A DNA stretch of 64,000 nucleotides, from assembly GCF_900103985.1 (NCBI RefSeq), contig NZ_FNIE01000002.1, forward strand, positions 654,005 through 718,004, written 5' to 3'. The notes under the pieces are model-generated. The model was not told the origin of the DNA. It was given only the letters and a program-made list of their open reading frames with translations, and made no database searches. A program made the translations under genes and the position numbers. This stretch comes from Actinacidiphila guanduensis (GTDB lineage Bacteria; Actinomycetota; Actinomycetes; Streptomycetales; Streptomycetaceae). Of the stretch, positions 8,918 to 17,758 are shown piece after piece. The first letter of the stretch is position 1, and each line of letters opens with the position of its first letter.

Positions 8918-10189
8918 GTGCAGCAAGCGGGCGGGGCCGGGGGAAGGAGCTGTGCCATCGCACTTCGGATATGGCTGAGCAGCGCGGGGGTGGCGTCGGC
9001 CCAGGTGATGCGGATGCTGCGGGAGAACCCGGACGGCGTGGGCGTCCGGGTGTACGGGACGAACGTGGATCGGGACGCGCCGGCGCTGTCGGCGTGCGAC
9101 GTCGCCGAGGTGGAGCCGCGCTACGTCGGGGACCGCGAGTACGCCCAGTTCGCCCTGGACTTCTGCCGGCGCCACGCGATCGACGTGATGATCCCGCCCA
9201 GGCGGCTGCCCGCGCTGGCCGGCCACGCGGACGCCTTCGCGGCGGTCGGGACCCGGCTGATGTGCTCGCCGCCGGCCGCCATCGACGTCCTGACCAGCAA
9301 GTCCCGTACGTACGAGGCCGCGCGCGAGGCCGGGGTGCCGGTGCCGCCGTGGCGGCTGGCCGCCGACGCGCAGGGCTTCCGGGACGCCGTCGCGGAGGTG
9401 GCGGCCACCGGCGAGCGGGTGTGCTTCAAACCGGCGGGCGAGTTCTCGGCGTTCGGCTTCCGGGTGATCGAGGACGGGCCGCTGCGGCTGAAGGACCTGC
9501 TGGTCGCACCGGCCCCGGTGGCCTCGGCCGCCGCGGTGGCCGACGCGCTCCAGCAGGCAGCCGACGAAGGGCAGAAGGTGCCCGAGTTCCTTGTGATGCC
9601 CTACCTGGAGGGGCCCGAGGTGAGCGTGGACTGCCTGTCCGCGCCCGGCGGCGACATGATCGTCGGCATCGCCCGCGCCAAGCACGGCCGCTACCGGCAC
9701 CTGCTGGACGACCCCTCGCTGGTCGCCATCGCCCGCCGGCTGGTCGGACACTTCGGCCTCGCCTACCTCACCAATGTGCAACTGCGCTTCCTGCAGGGCC
9801 GGCCGGTGCTGCTGGAGGCCAACCCCCGTCCCTCCGCCGGGATCTTCCAGACCGCCTTCACCGGGCTGAACCTGCCCTGGGCGGCGGTGCGCCTGCTGCT
9901 CACCGGTGACACCGGGCCGCTGCCCGCGCCGCGGCTGGGCGGCAGGGTCGCGGTCACCGAGGTCGTCGTGGACGTGGACGGCCCGCACGGCGACTCCCCG
10001 TTCGGCCCGGCGCGCCAGCCGGCGGCTGCCGCCCATGCGGAGTCGGCGGTCCTGGCGCTCGCCGAACCGCCCGCCGAACTGGTGCCGGGCGAACGCGTGC
10101 CGGCCGAACTGCTGGCGACCGAACGCGTGGCGACCGAGCTCGTGCCCAATGGTCTGCTCGCCGAGGAGCCGCGGGCCGCGGCCGGCTGA
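8918..10189 (+). CDS. ATP-grasp domain protein
   Basis: 423 aa. An N-terminal Rossmann-like pre-ATP-grasp domain (RIWLSSAG..) leads into an ATP-grasp fold. CFKPAGEFSAFGFRV supplies the nucleotide lysine, EFLVMPYLEGPEVSVD fits the carbamoyl-phosphate-synthetase-like subgroup, and LLEANPRPSAGI carries the metal-binding Glu and Asn. Such proteins ligate a carboxylate to an amine using ATP; the substrates are unknown. The last about 55 residues are a low-complexity tail in which PAEL, ATEL and ER segments recur. GTG 8918 is the only conventional start upstream of the conserved region, yet the good ribosome site AAGGAG (8944-8949) sits downstream of it, so the true start is uncertain. Confidence 0.7.
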   Translation: MQQAGGAGGRSCAIALRIWLSSAGVASAQVMRMLRENPDGVGVRVYGTNVDRDAPALSACDVAEVEPRYVGDREYAQFALDFCRRHAIDVMIPPRRLPALAGHADAFAAVGTRLMCSPPAAIDVLTSKSRTYEAAREAGVPVPPWRLAADAQGFRDAVAEVAATGERVCFKPAGEFSAFGFRVIEDGPLRLKDLLVAPAPVASAAAVADALQQAADEGQKVPEFLVMPYLEGPEVSVDCLSAPGGDMIVGIARAKHGRYRHLLDDPSLVAIARRLVGHFGLAYLTNVQLRFLQGRPVLLEANPRPSAGIFQTAFTGLNLPWAAVRLLLTGDTGPLPAPRLGGRVAVTEVVVDVDGPHGDSPFGPARQPAAAAHAESAVLALAEPPAELVPGERVPAELLATERVATELVPNGLLAEEPRAAAG

Positions 10190-10274
10190 ACGGAACCCCC
10201 GACCCACAACTGCCCTGCTTAGCTGCTCTGTTGGCCAATTCCCCGCCGAGTCGCCCCCGTTGGGGGGCGGCTCC

Positions 10275-10721
10275 TCAGGGGCGGCAGAGCGTGAGCTTCA
10301 GCGCTGAGTTGATCGCCGCTCCCTGTGCGTCGGTGAGCGGGTGGTCCGGGGAGCCGAACCGCTCGGCCGTGAGGTGGTCGGCGGTCTCGGGGTCGGTGGC
10401 GATGCGCTTGCACTGGGTGCGGCCGTTCGCCAGGGCCCGGTCGGGGTCGGCGGCCAGGGCCGGGTCCACGGCCCGCACGGCGGCGAGGAAGGCGTCCTTG
10501 CGGGGACCGTCCGCGAGGGTGGTCAGGCCGCCGGTGCCGGGGGTGGCGACCGGCGCGGTGCCGGTGGGTGCGGTGGCGGGCGCGGTGGCCGTCCCCGGGT
10601 CCTTCCCGGCCGCGTCCTCGTCGTGCCCGCCCCCTGAGGAGCAGGCGGTCGCGCCCAGCGTGAGGACGGCCGCGGCGAGGACGGCCGCGGCGGCGGTGCG
10701 GATGCCGTTACGTGTACGCAT
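10275..10721 (-). CDS. Small secreted lipoprotein
   Basis: 148 aa. A lipoprotein signal ends at the lipobox LGATAC near residue 26, followed by an acidic, Pro/Thr-rich tether and a C-terminal domain of about 90 residues. That domain contains two cysteines and a FLAAVRAVDPAL helix recalling DUF732-type actinobacterial secreted proteins, although the match is loose. ATG 10721 has GGGGAG 10 nt upstream. It faces away from the second lipoprotein gene at 11097. No enzymatic residues are evident. Confidence 0.65.
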   Translation of the reverse strand: MRTRNGIRTAAAAVLAAAVLTLGATACSSGGGHDEDAAGKDPGTATAPATAPTGTAPVATPGTGGLTTLADGPRKDAFLAAVRAVDPALAADPDRALANGRTQCKRIATDPETADHLTAERFGSPDHPLTDAQGAAINSALKLTLCRP

Positions 10722-11096
10722 GCCGTCAAGGCTCCCCACCCGGCGGCCCGGTGTCCGCCCCTGTGACGGGGCTGTGACGACATCGGCGTCCGGCCCGGAC
10801 GGCGGTGACGGGGCCGGCCCGGAGCGAGGCCGGGGCGCCCGCGAACCAGGCCGGCGGGCGCCGAACGAAGCCGAGGGATAGCACGTGGGGCTGGCCGCTG
10901 CCCTCGCACGCAGTCGCGCGCCCGCCCCGTACGGACTCCGGAACGGCCCCGCGCGGGCCCCGTATCGCGTGAAATGCCCACGTCACCGTCGCCGTAGCGT
11001 TATTCGCTCTTGACGCTCCGGATATGCGCCAAGGGGTCCCCGAACGGTGCGGACGGCGTTACGGTGTGTCCCCTCGCGTCCCGGTCTGGGGGAAAC
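10722..11096. other. Divergent intergenic region between two lipoprotein genes
   Basis: About 375 nt with no supported gene. A TTGACG hexamer occurs at 11010-11015 and TACGGT at 11060-11065 on the plus strand, but their spacing does not make a standard promoter. Confidence 0.3.
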
Positions 11097-11645
11097 ATGC
11101 GCATCCGCACCATCGTCCGCACCACCCGCACCAGCTCCGCCCTCGCGCTGGGTGCCGCCGTCCTGGCCGCCTGCGTGGGGCTCGCGGGGTGCTCGTCGGG
11201 GAGCGCGGACACCGGTGCGGCAAAGGAGGACACGCAGCAGGTGGCCGTGGGGCTGAAGACGGCCGAGCAGGTCGCCACGGCCGTGGAGCAGAGCGTCTCC
11301 TCGATGACCACGACGGTGGAGTACACCGTGGCCACCGACCCCGACCACCTGCTGGGCAAGCCGAACGGCTACCTGTCGAAGGTCGCCTTCACCGACTCGC
11401 GGGTGCAGTCCGCGGATGTCGAGGGCACCAAGCCGGACGCGGTGGCGCGCGGCGGCTGCGTCGAGACCTTCGCCACCGCCGCCCAGGCCCGCGCGCGGGC
11501 GAAGGCGATCGAGCAGGGTTCCGAGGGCTCGGTGAGCGCCGGCGAGTACCACTACGTGATCGGCACGTCGCTGCTGCGGGTCTCGCAGGTCCTCACCACG
11601 GCCCAGGCCGAGGACTACGCCCTGGCGGCCCGGACCCTCACCTGA
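11097..11645 (+). CDS. Secreted lipoprotein
   Basis: 182 aa. After basic residues and a hydrophobic stretch, the lipobox LAGC (Cys near residue 31) predicts lipidation and anchoring at the outer face of the membrane. The mature part is about 150 aa with a predicted alpha/beta composition and one additional Cys in GGCVETFAT. I recognise no family. ATG 11097 follows GGGGGAA by a few bases. The gene converges on the nitrate reductase fusion at 11692, 46 nt away. Confidence 0.7.
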   Translation: MRIRTIVRTTRTSSALALGAAVLAACVGLAGCSSGSADTGAAKEDTQQVAVGLKTAEQVATAVEQSVSSMTTTVEYTVATDPDHLLGKPNGYLSKVAFTDSRVQSADVEGTKPDAVARGGCVETFATAAQARARAKAIEQGSEGSVSAGEYHYVIGTSLLRVSQVLTTAQAEDYALAARTLT

Positions 11646-11691
11646 CGTAGCGTCAACTCTCGCCTGTGGCGGACGCGGATGGCGCGGGGAT

Positions 11692-14600
11692 TCAGTACAC
11701 GTCCCGCACGTACCGCCTCTCGGCGGCCAGTTGCTTCAGGTACGCCGCCGCCGACTCCGCGCTGTGCCCGCCGTGGTCGGCCGCGATGCCGCGCAGCGCC
11801 CGGTCGACGTCCTTGGCCATCCGCGAGGCGTCGCCGCACACGTACAGGTGGGCGCCCTCCTGGAGCCACTTCCACAGCAGCGGGCCGTGCTCGCGCAGCC
11901 GGTCCTGGACGTAGAGCTTGGCCCGCTGGTCGCGGGAGAAGGCGGTGTCCAGGCGGGTGAGGGTGCCCTCGGCGCGGAAGGCGGCGAGCTCGGGCTCGTA
12001 GTAGAAGTCGGTGGCGCGGTGCTGCTCGCCGAACAGCAGCCAATTGGGGCCGCGGTGGCCGCGGGCGCGCCGCTCGTCGAGGAAGCCGAGGAAGGGGGCG
12101 ACGCCGGTGCCGGGGCCGATCATCACCATCGGCGCCGCTGGGTCGGTGGGGATTCGGAAGTGCGGGGCGGGGCGCACGGCGACCGGCACGGGGGAGCCGG
12201 GTGCGGCGTCGGCGAGGAAGGGCGAGCAGACGCCTTGGCGGGGGCGGCCGTCGGGGCTGTCGTAGCGCACGACGGAGACGGTCAGCGACACCTCGTGCGG
12301 CGCCGTGAGCGGGCTGGACGATATCGAGTACAGCCGCGGCTGGAGCCGCCGCAGCACCCCGGCCCATGCCTCGGCGTCCGCCCTGACCGGGAAGCCGGCC
12401 ACGACGTCCACCGCTTGGCGGCCCCAACTCCACTGCGCCAGCCGGTCCTTGTTGTCCGGCCTGATCAGGGTGCGCAGGTCGCGGTCGCGGCTGCGGTCGG
12501 CGACGAAGCGCAGCAGGGCGGGGGTGATGCGGGTGATGTCCAGGTGCCGGTGGAGCGCCTCGCCGAAGGCGACCTCGCCGACGCCGCGCACCTGCACGGG
12601 GGTTGCCGCGTCGAGCCCGGTCACGTCGAGCCATTCGGCCACCAGCTGGGGTGAGTTGACGGGCATGACGCTGAGCGCGTCCCCGGCCTCGTACGCCAGC
12701 GGCCGCTCGGCGGCGCGGGTGTCGAAGGTGAGCCGCCGTACGTCCTTGGCGCCGCCGGGCCGGCCGAGCCGCCGGTTGCCGGTGAGCAGGGCGGTGACGG
12801 GAGAACGAGTCTGCAAGGAGGGCGAGTTGGCGACCGCAGGGTTCACCGGGGCGGGCGGGCTTACGGGGGCAGGCGGCGCCGCGGGCGCGGACGGTACGGG
12901 GGCGGGCGGCGCCCCCGCGGCAACCGGCCCCGTGGAGGCGGGCGGTGTCCCGGGCGTCCCGGTCGGAGCGGGGACCGTGAGGGCGGCCAGCACCGTGTCG
13001 AGCCAGGCGGCGGCCGCGCCCTCGTAGTCCGGTTCGCAGTCGGTGCGGGGGGCGAGCCGGGTGGCGCCGAGTTCGCCGAGCCGGTGGTCCAGGCGGCGGC
13101 CGTGGCCGCAGAAGTCGTCGTACGAGGAGTCGCCGAGGGCGAGCACGGCGTAGCGGCGGCCCTCCAGGCGCGGGCAGCCGGGCGAAGCGAGGGCGGACCA
13201 GAAGCCGCTGCCGTTGTCGGGGGCCTCGCCGTCGCCGAAGGTGCTGGTGATCACCAGCAGGTCGGCACCGTCCGGCAGCGCGTGCGGCTGCGCGCTGTCC
13301 ATCGCGAGCAGCACGGCGCGGTGCCCCTCGGCGGTCAGCCGCTCGGCCGCGGCGGCGGCGCACTCCTCGGCGTTGCCGGTCTGCGAGGCCCACAGCACGA
13401 CGATCTCCCGTACGGGAGTGGGCTGTTGCCCGCCCGCGGTCACGGATGCGGGGCGGCGCGCGTACATCCCGGCGAGCAGGCCGTTGACCCACAGCGCGTG
13501 CTCGTCCGTGAGGGGCGCCCGCGGCGGAAGCACGGGCACCCCGGCCACGCCGCTGCCGAGACCGGCGAAGAAGCCCGCGAGGTAGCGCCGTTCGACCTCG
13601 TCCAGCACAGGCGGTGCTATGGCCCCGAGCCCCAGCACCTCGGCCACGACAGCCGGCCCACCCGCGACCCCGGACGCCACCCCGCCGGGCAGGTCCACGG
13701 GACGGGTGCCCGCCGCTCCGTCGTCCGCCGGCGGTCCGGGCCGGGCTCCGCGCGGGGTGCCGCCGCTTCGTGCAGGCGGGGGTGCGGTCCGGTCCTGCGC
13801 CGCGAGCTGCGGGACCTTCGTCAGGGCCACCGCGCACGCCTTGAACTCCGGCTGGAAGGAGAGCGGGTCCACCGCGTCGTTCGTCACCGCGTTGACGCTC
13901 AGGTACTCGCCGAAGAGGTCGTTCCAGTGGAAGGGGGCGAAGCAGGAGCCCTCGCGGACGCGGGTGGTGAGCGCTGCGGGCAGGACCGCGCGGCCGCGGC
14001 GGGAGGCGAGTTCGACCGGGTCGCCCTCGACGATGCCGAGGCGGGCGGCGTCCTCGGGGTGCAGTTCGAGGAAGGGCCCGGGGTTCAGGCGGTTGAGCTT
14101 GGCGACCCGGCCGGTCTTGGTGAGGGTGTGCCACTGGTGCGGCAGACGGCCGGTGCTGAGGACGAACGGGTAGTCGTCGTCGGGGAGTTCGGCAGGCGGC
14201 AGGTGCGGGCGCGGGTGGAAGACGGCGCGGCCGCTCGGGGTGGGGAAGCGCGGGCCGCCGGGTCCGGCGTAGCGGACGGGGTTGCGGGCGGGGCCGTCCG
14301 GGTCGGGGGCGGGCCACTGGACGGGGGCGTCGCGCAGCCGCGCGTGGCTGGTGCCGCGCAGGTCGTAGCCCGTCATGGGGTTGGCGGCGCGTTTGAGCTC
14401 CTCGAAGACCTCCTCGGCGGAGGCGAAGTCGAAGCCCTCGCTGTAGCCCATCGCGCGGGCCACACCGGCGATCAGCTGCCAGTCGGGCAGGGCCTCGCCG
14501 GGCGGGTCGGCGGCCCGGCGGGCGAGGGTGAGGGTGCGCTCGCTGCTGACCAGCACGCCGTCCCCTTCGGTCCACAGCGCGCCGGGCAGCACCACGTCGG

Positions 14601-15969
14601 CGTAGGCGGTGGTCTCGGTCTCGGCGAACGCGTCCTGGACGACGACGAGTTCGGCGGCCTCCAGGCCCTCGATGACGGTCTTGCGGTTGGCGACCGAGGC
14701 GACCGGGTTGGTGCAGATGATCCAGCACGCCTTCACCTCGCCGGCGGCCATCCGCCGGAACATCTCCACGGTGCCGCCCGCGGCCGCCTCGCCCCGGATC
14801 GTGCCGGGCGGCAGGCCCCACAACTCCTCGGTGAACGCGCGGTCCTCGGCGTTCAGCGCCGAGCGCTGGCCGGGCAGCCCCGGGCCCATGTAGCCCATCT
14901 CGCGGCCGCCCATGGCGTTGGGCTGGCCGGTCAGCGAGAAGGGGCCGCTGCCGGGGCGGCAGATGGCGCCGGTGGCCAGGTGCAGGTTGATCAGCGCGTT
15001 GGTGTTCCAGGTGCCGTGGGTGGACTGGTTGAGGCCCATCGTCCAGCAGCTGGTCCACTCGCCCGCCCCGCCGATCAGCCGGGCGGCCTCCCGCAGCGCC
15101 TCCTCGGACACACCCGTCAACTCGGCGACCACCGCGGGCGGGTAGTCCGCGAGCAGCGCCGGCATCTCCGCCCAGCCCTCGGTGTGCGCGGCGATGAACT
15201 CCGGGTCGGTGTCGCCGTTCTCGACGACGAGGTGGAGCAGCCCGTTGAGCAGCGCGATGTCGGTGCCGGGACGCAGCTGGAGGAACAGGTCGGCCTTCTC
15301 CGCGGTGGCGGTGCGCCGGGGGTCCACCACGATCAACTTCGCGCCCGCGCGCACCCGTTCCATCATCCGCAGGAAGAGGATCGGGTGGCAGTCGGCCATG
15401 TTGGCGCCGATGACGAGGAAGACGTCGGCGCGAGCGAAGTCGTCGTAGGAGCCGGGCGGGCCGTCCGCGCCGAGCGAGAGCTTGTAGCCGCCGGCCGCGC
15501 TCGCCATGCACAGGCGGGAGTTGGACTCGATGGCGGTGGTGCGCACGAAGCCCTTGGCGAGTTTGTTCGCCAGGTACTGCGCCTCCAGGCTCATCTGCCC
15601 GGAGACGTAGAACGCGACGGCGTCCGGGCCGTGTTCGTCCATGATCGCGCGCAGCCGGGCCCCCACGGCGGCCATCGCCTCGGCCACCGGGACGGGTTCG
15701 GGCGCGGCCTCGCGGGTGCGGCGCGCCAGCGCGGTGGACAGCCGGCCGGGGGCGGCGAGCATGTCGGCGGTGGTGGCGCCCTTCGTGCACAGCCGGCCGC
15801 GGTTGGCCGGGTGCTCCTTGTCGCCGTACGCCTTGAGTACGCTCCTGCGGCCGTCCGGGCCGGTGCCGACGTCCAGCACCAGCCCGCAGCCGACCCCGCA
15901 GTACGAGCACACGGTGCGCACCTGCTCGACGGCGGCCCGCGGCTGCGGCCCGGGCACGGTTGCGGTCAC
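11692..15969 (-). CDS. nasA: Assimilatory nitrate reductase catalytic subunit fused to a CysJ-like FMN/FAD/NADPH reductase
   Basis: 1425 aa with two enzymes in one chain. Residues 1-720 are a molybdopterin oxidoreductase: a 4Fe-4S site at Cys21, Cys24, Cys28 and Cys61, a bis-MGD domain, and a C-terminal MGD-binding domain ([14 protein letters not shown], from about 596). A Pro/Gly-rich linker leads to a flavodoxin-like FMN domain (ASQTGNAEE near 860). A second Pro/Ala-rich linker is followed by an FAD domain (RLYSISSSP) and an NADPH-binding domain ([12 protein letters not shown] near 1281) ending in an aromatic residue. It should reduce nitrate to nitrite in the cytoplasm with NADPH, making a separate reductase subunit unnecessary. 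ATG 15969 gives a normal N-terminus. A GlnR-like box lies 50 nt upstream. Confidence 0.9.
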   Translation of the reverse strand: MTATVPGPQPRAAVEQVRTVCSYCGVGCGLVLDVGTGPDGRRSVLKAYGDKEHPANRGRLCTKGATTADMLAAPGRLSTALARRTREAAPEPVPVAEAMAAVGARLRAIMDEHGPDAVAFYVSGQMSLEAQYLANKLAKGFVRTTAIESNSRLCMASAAGGYKLSLGADGPPGSYDDFARADVFLVIGANMADCHPILFLRMMERVRAGAKLIVVDPRRTATAEKADLFLQLRPGTDIALLNGLLHLVVENGDTDPEFIAAHTEGWAEMPALLADYPPAVVAELTGVSEEALREAARLIGGAGEWTSCWTMGLNQSTHGTWNTNALINLHLATGAICRPGSGPFSLTGQPNAMGGREMGYMGPGLPGQRSALNAEDRAFTEELWGLPPGTIRGEAAAGGTVEMFRRMAAGEVKACWIICTNPVASVANRKTVIEGLEAAELVVVQDAFAETETTAYADVVLPGALWTEGDGVLVSSERTLTLARRAADPPGEALPDWQLIAGVARAMGYSEGFDFASAEEVFEELKRAANPMTGYDLRGTSHARLRDAPVQWPAPDPDGPARNPVRYAGPGGPRFPTPSGRAVFHPRPHLPPAELPDDDYPFVLSTGRLPHQWHTLTKTGRVAKLNRLNPGPFLELHPEDAARLGIVEGDPVELASRRGRAVLPAALTTRVREGSCFAPFHWNDLFGEYLSVNAVTNDAVDPLSFQPEFKACAVALTKVPQLAAQDRTAPPPARSGGTPRGARPGPPADDGAAGTRPVDLPGGVASGVAGGPAVVAEVLGLGAIAPPVLDEVERRYLAGFFAGLGSGVAGVPVLPPRAPLTDEHALWVNGLLAGMYARRPASVTAGGQQPTPVREIVVLWASQTGNAEECAAAAAERLTAEGHRAVLLAMDSAQPHALPDGADLLVITSTFGDGEAPDNGSGFWSALASPGCPRLEGRRYAVLALGDSSYDDFCGHGRRLDHRLGELGATRLAPRTDCEPDYEGAAAAWLDTVLAALTVPAPTGTPGTPPASTGPVAAGAPPAPVPSAPAAPPAPVSPPAPVNPAVANSPSLQTRSPVTALLTGNRRLGRPGGAKDVRRLTFDTRAAERPLAYEAGDALSVMPVNSPQLVAEWLDVTGLDAATPVQVRGVGEVAFGEALHRHLDITRITPALLRFVADRSRDRDLRTLIRPDNKDRLAQWSWGRQAVDVVAGFPVRADAEAWAGVLRRLQPRLYSISSSPLTAPHEVSLTVSVVRYDSPDGRPRQGVCSPFLADAAPGSPVPVAVRPAPHFRIPTDPAAPMVMIGPGTGVAPFLGFLDERRARGHRGPNWLLFGEQHRATDFYYEPELAAFRAEGTLTRLDTAFSRDQRAKLYVQDRLREHGPLLWKWLQEGAHLYVCGDASRMAKDVDRALRGIAADHGGHSAESAAAYLKQLAAERRYVRDVY

Positions 15970-16018
15970 GGCCTTCCCCTCTCGCCGGCAGCCGACCGCC
16001 CGACCGTACGAAGGGCCC

Positions 16019-16034
16019 GTTACCCCGCTGTCAC
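16019..16034. promoter_or_regulatory. GlnR-like box upstream of nasA
   Basis: GTTAC, six bases, GTCAC. This fits the GTnAC-n6-GnnAC half-site pair of the actinobacterial nitrogen regulator GlnR, placed 50 nt before the nitrate reductase start. The second half-site is degenerate. Confidence 0.45.
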
Positions 16035-16105
16035 GCCCGCCGATCGACGGCGGTTACGCCCCCTGCACACCGGGGAGGCGTGCGGTGTGAGGATGACGGG
16101 GAGAT

Positions 16106-16119
16106 GTGACCGGGGTCAC
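16106..16119. promoter_or_regulatory. Crp-like palindrome
   Basis: GTGACCGGGGTCAC fits GTG-n6-GNCAC, the motif I recall for Streptomyces Crp. It ends 9 nt before the -35 hexamer of the glc promoter and also lies in the nasA upstream region. Confidence 0.4.
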
Positions 16120-16128
16120 GCACGCCTC

Positions 16129-16158
16129 TTGACGTGGTCGGGAGCGGGCGCGCATGGT
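16129..16158 (+). promoter_or_regulatory. Candidate promoter of the glcDEF operon
   Basis: TTGACG at 16129-16134, an 18-bp spacer, then CATGGT at 16153-16158. The expected transcription start falls inside the large palindrome that follows. Confidence 0.45.
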
Positions 16159-16194
16159 TCCACCATCCGGTAGGTGCCTACCGGGTGGCGGAAC
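16157..16194. promoter_or_regulatory. 38-bp palindromic operator of the glcDEF operon
   Basis: Two 18-bp arms, GTTCCACCATCCGGTAGG and CCTACCGGGTGGCGGAAC, match at 16 of 18 positions around a TG centre. The site overlaps the -10 element and the likely start point, as expected of a repressor operator for a FadR/LldR-type GntR regulator. No such regulator gene is in the window. It could also fold as an RNA hairpin. Confidence 0.6.
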
Positions 16195-16222
16195 AGTAGG
16201 ACGGCGACCCCTGGGAGGACGC

Positions 16223-16297
16223 ATGCGGCAGCGCACCCCGGCGCGCATCCCCGGACCCGCCGCCCCGCGCCCCCGCGGCACGGCCCCGGCCGCATGA
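16223..16297 (+). CDS. 24-aa leader ORF overlapping glcD
   Basis: ATG 16223 is preceded by the strongest ribosome site in this region, GGGAGGA at 16213-16219. The frame runs 24 codons and stops at TGA 16295-16297, sharing an ATGA overlap with the glcD ATG at 16294. The peptide is Arg/Pro/Ala-rich with no recognisable domain. Since glcD itself has no good ribosome site, the leader probably delivers ribosomes to glcD by translational coupling. Whether the peptide has a function of its own is unknown. Confidence 0.45.
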   Translation: MRQRTPARIPGPAAPRPRGTAPAA

Positions 16298-17757
16298 CCC
16301 CCGCGCGGGCGAGCGCGCTCGCCGCCCCGCTACGGGCCGCGATCGGCGCGGCAAAGGTGCTCACCGACCCCGCCCAGTTGCGCACCTACGAGTGCGACGG
16401 CCTGGCCACCGTGCGGGTCCGCCCGGCCCTGGTGGTGCTCGCCGAGGACCGCGACGACGTCGTGGCCGCGGTGCGGATCTGCGCCGCCGCGGGCGTGCCC
16501 TTCGTCGCCCGCGGCTCGGGCACGGGCCTTTCCGGCGGCGCGGTGCCGGTCGCAGACGGCGTGCTCGTGGTGCTCTCCCGGCTGCGCGCGATCCACGCGG
16601 TGGACCCCGGCAACGCGCGGGTGACCGCGGGGCCCGGCGTGATCAACCTCTCGGTGACCCGCGCGGCCGCCCCGCACGGCCAGGCGTACGCCCCCGACCC
16701 CTCCTCCCAGCAGGTCTGCTCGCTCGGCGGCAACATCGCCGAGAACGCCGGCGGCGCGCACTGCCTGAAGTACGGCTTCACCGTCAACCACGTCACCGGC
16801 GCCGAAGTGGTGCTGCCCGACGGGGAGGTGGTGCGCCTGGGCGGCATCGCGCCCGAGCACCCCGGCCTGGACCTGCTCGGCGCCTTCGTCGGCAGCGAGG
16901 GCACGCTGGGCATCGCCACCGAGATCACCGTGCGCACGGTGCAGGCCCCCGAGACCGTGCGCACCATGCTCGTCGGCTTCCACAGCGTGGCCGACGCGGC
17001 CGGCACCGTCAGCGACATCATCGCCGAGGGCATCCTGCCGGCTGCCGTGGAGATGATGGACGCCCTCGCCATCCAGGCCGCCGAGGCCGCCGTCCAATGC
17101 GGCTACCCCGAGGGCGCGGTGGCGGTCCTCGTGGTCGAACTCGACGGCCCCGCGGTCGAGGTGGACGAGCAGTTCCGGCAGGTCGAGCGGATCGCCGCCG
17201 CCCGGCATGCCTTCGAGACCCGCATCGCGCGCGACGAGGACGAGCGCGCCCTGATGTGGAAGGGCCGCAAGTCCGCCTTCGCCGCGGTGGGCAGGATCAG
17301 CCCCGCCTACTACGTGCAGGACGGCGTCATCCCCCGCACCCGGCTGCCCGAAGTCCTGGACGAGGTCGCCCGGTTGGCGGACGCGGCCGGCATCCGCGTG
17401 GCGAACGTCTTCCACGCCGGCGACGGCAACCTGCACCCGCTGATCCTCTTCGACGACGCCGTCGAGGGCGCCGGACACGCAGCAGAGCAGCTGGGATTCG
17501 CGATCCTCGACCTGTGCCTCGCGAACGGCGGCTCCATCACCGGCGAACACGGCGTCGGCGTGGAGAAGAAGGCCAAGATGGCCGACCAGTTCACCCCCGG
17601 CGACCTCGACGCCATGCACCGGCTGCGCTGCGCCTTCGACCCCGCCGGCCTCGCCAACCCCGGCAAGCTCTTCCCCACCCCGCGGCTGTGCGGCGAGCGC
17701 CCCGGCCCGCACACGGCCGAGGCGCCCCGCGACCCCGCGCTCGGCGAGGTGTTCTGA
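16294..17757 (+). CDS. glcD: FAD-linked glycolate/lactate oxidase subunit GlcD
   Basis: 487 aa, matching the usual GlcD length. The N-terminal PCMH-type FAD-binding domain includes PFVARGSGTGLSGGAVP (about 70-86) and GGNIAENAGGAHCLKYG. The C-terminal FAD-oxidase domain has NVFHAGDGNLHPLILFD and ends with the conserved ITGEHGVGVEKK segment. It oxidises a 2-hydroxy acid (glycolate or D-lactate) with GlcE and GlcF and feeds electrons to the respiratory chain. ATG 16294 is used because the leader ORF overlaps it; the GTG at 16174 lies inside the operator palindrome and is unlikely. glcE starts 1 nt after the stop. Confidence 0.88.
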   Translation: MTPARASALAAPLRAAIGAAKVLTDPAQLRTYECDGLATVRVRPALVVLAEDRDDVVAAVRICAAAGVPFVARGSGTGLSGGAVPVADGVLVVLSRLRAIHAVDPGNARVTAGPGVINLSVTRAAAPHGQAYAPDPSSQQVCSLGGNIAENAGGAHCLKYGFTVNHVTGAEVVLPDGEVVRLGGIAPEHPGLDLLGAFVGSEGTLGIATEITVRTVQAPETVRTMLVGFHSVADAAGTVSDIIAEGILPAAVEMMDALAIQAAEAAVQCGYPEGAVAVLVVELDGPAVEVDEQFRQVERIAAARHAFETRIARDEDERALMWKGRKSAFAAVGRISPAYYVQDGVIPRTRLPEVLDEVARLADAAGIRVANVFHAGDGNLHPLILFDDAVEGAGHAAEQLGFAILDLCLANGGSITGEHGVGVEKKAKMADQFTPGDLDAMHRLRCAFDPAGLANPGKLFPTPRLCGERPGPHTAEAPRDPALGEVF

Positions 17758-17758
17758 C

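Noticed and set aside
11615..15910. 1431-codon open frame on the minus strand, offset from the nitrate reductase
   Set aside because: Its translation is Arg/Pro/Gly-rich without motifs, while the other frame encodes a full nitrate reductase fusion; it is a GC-driven shadow.
16174..16293. GTG 16174 as glcD start
   Set aside because: It lies inside the operator palindrome and after the predicted transcript start with no ribosome site; the added 40 residues are not like GlcD.
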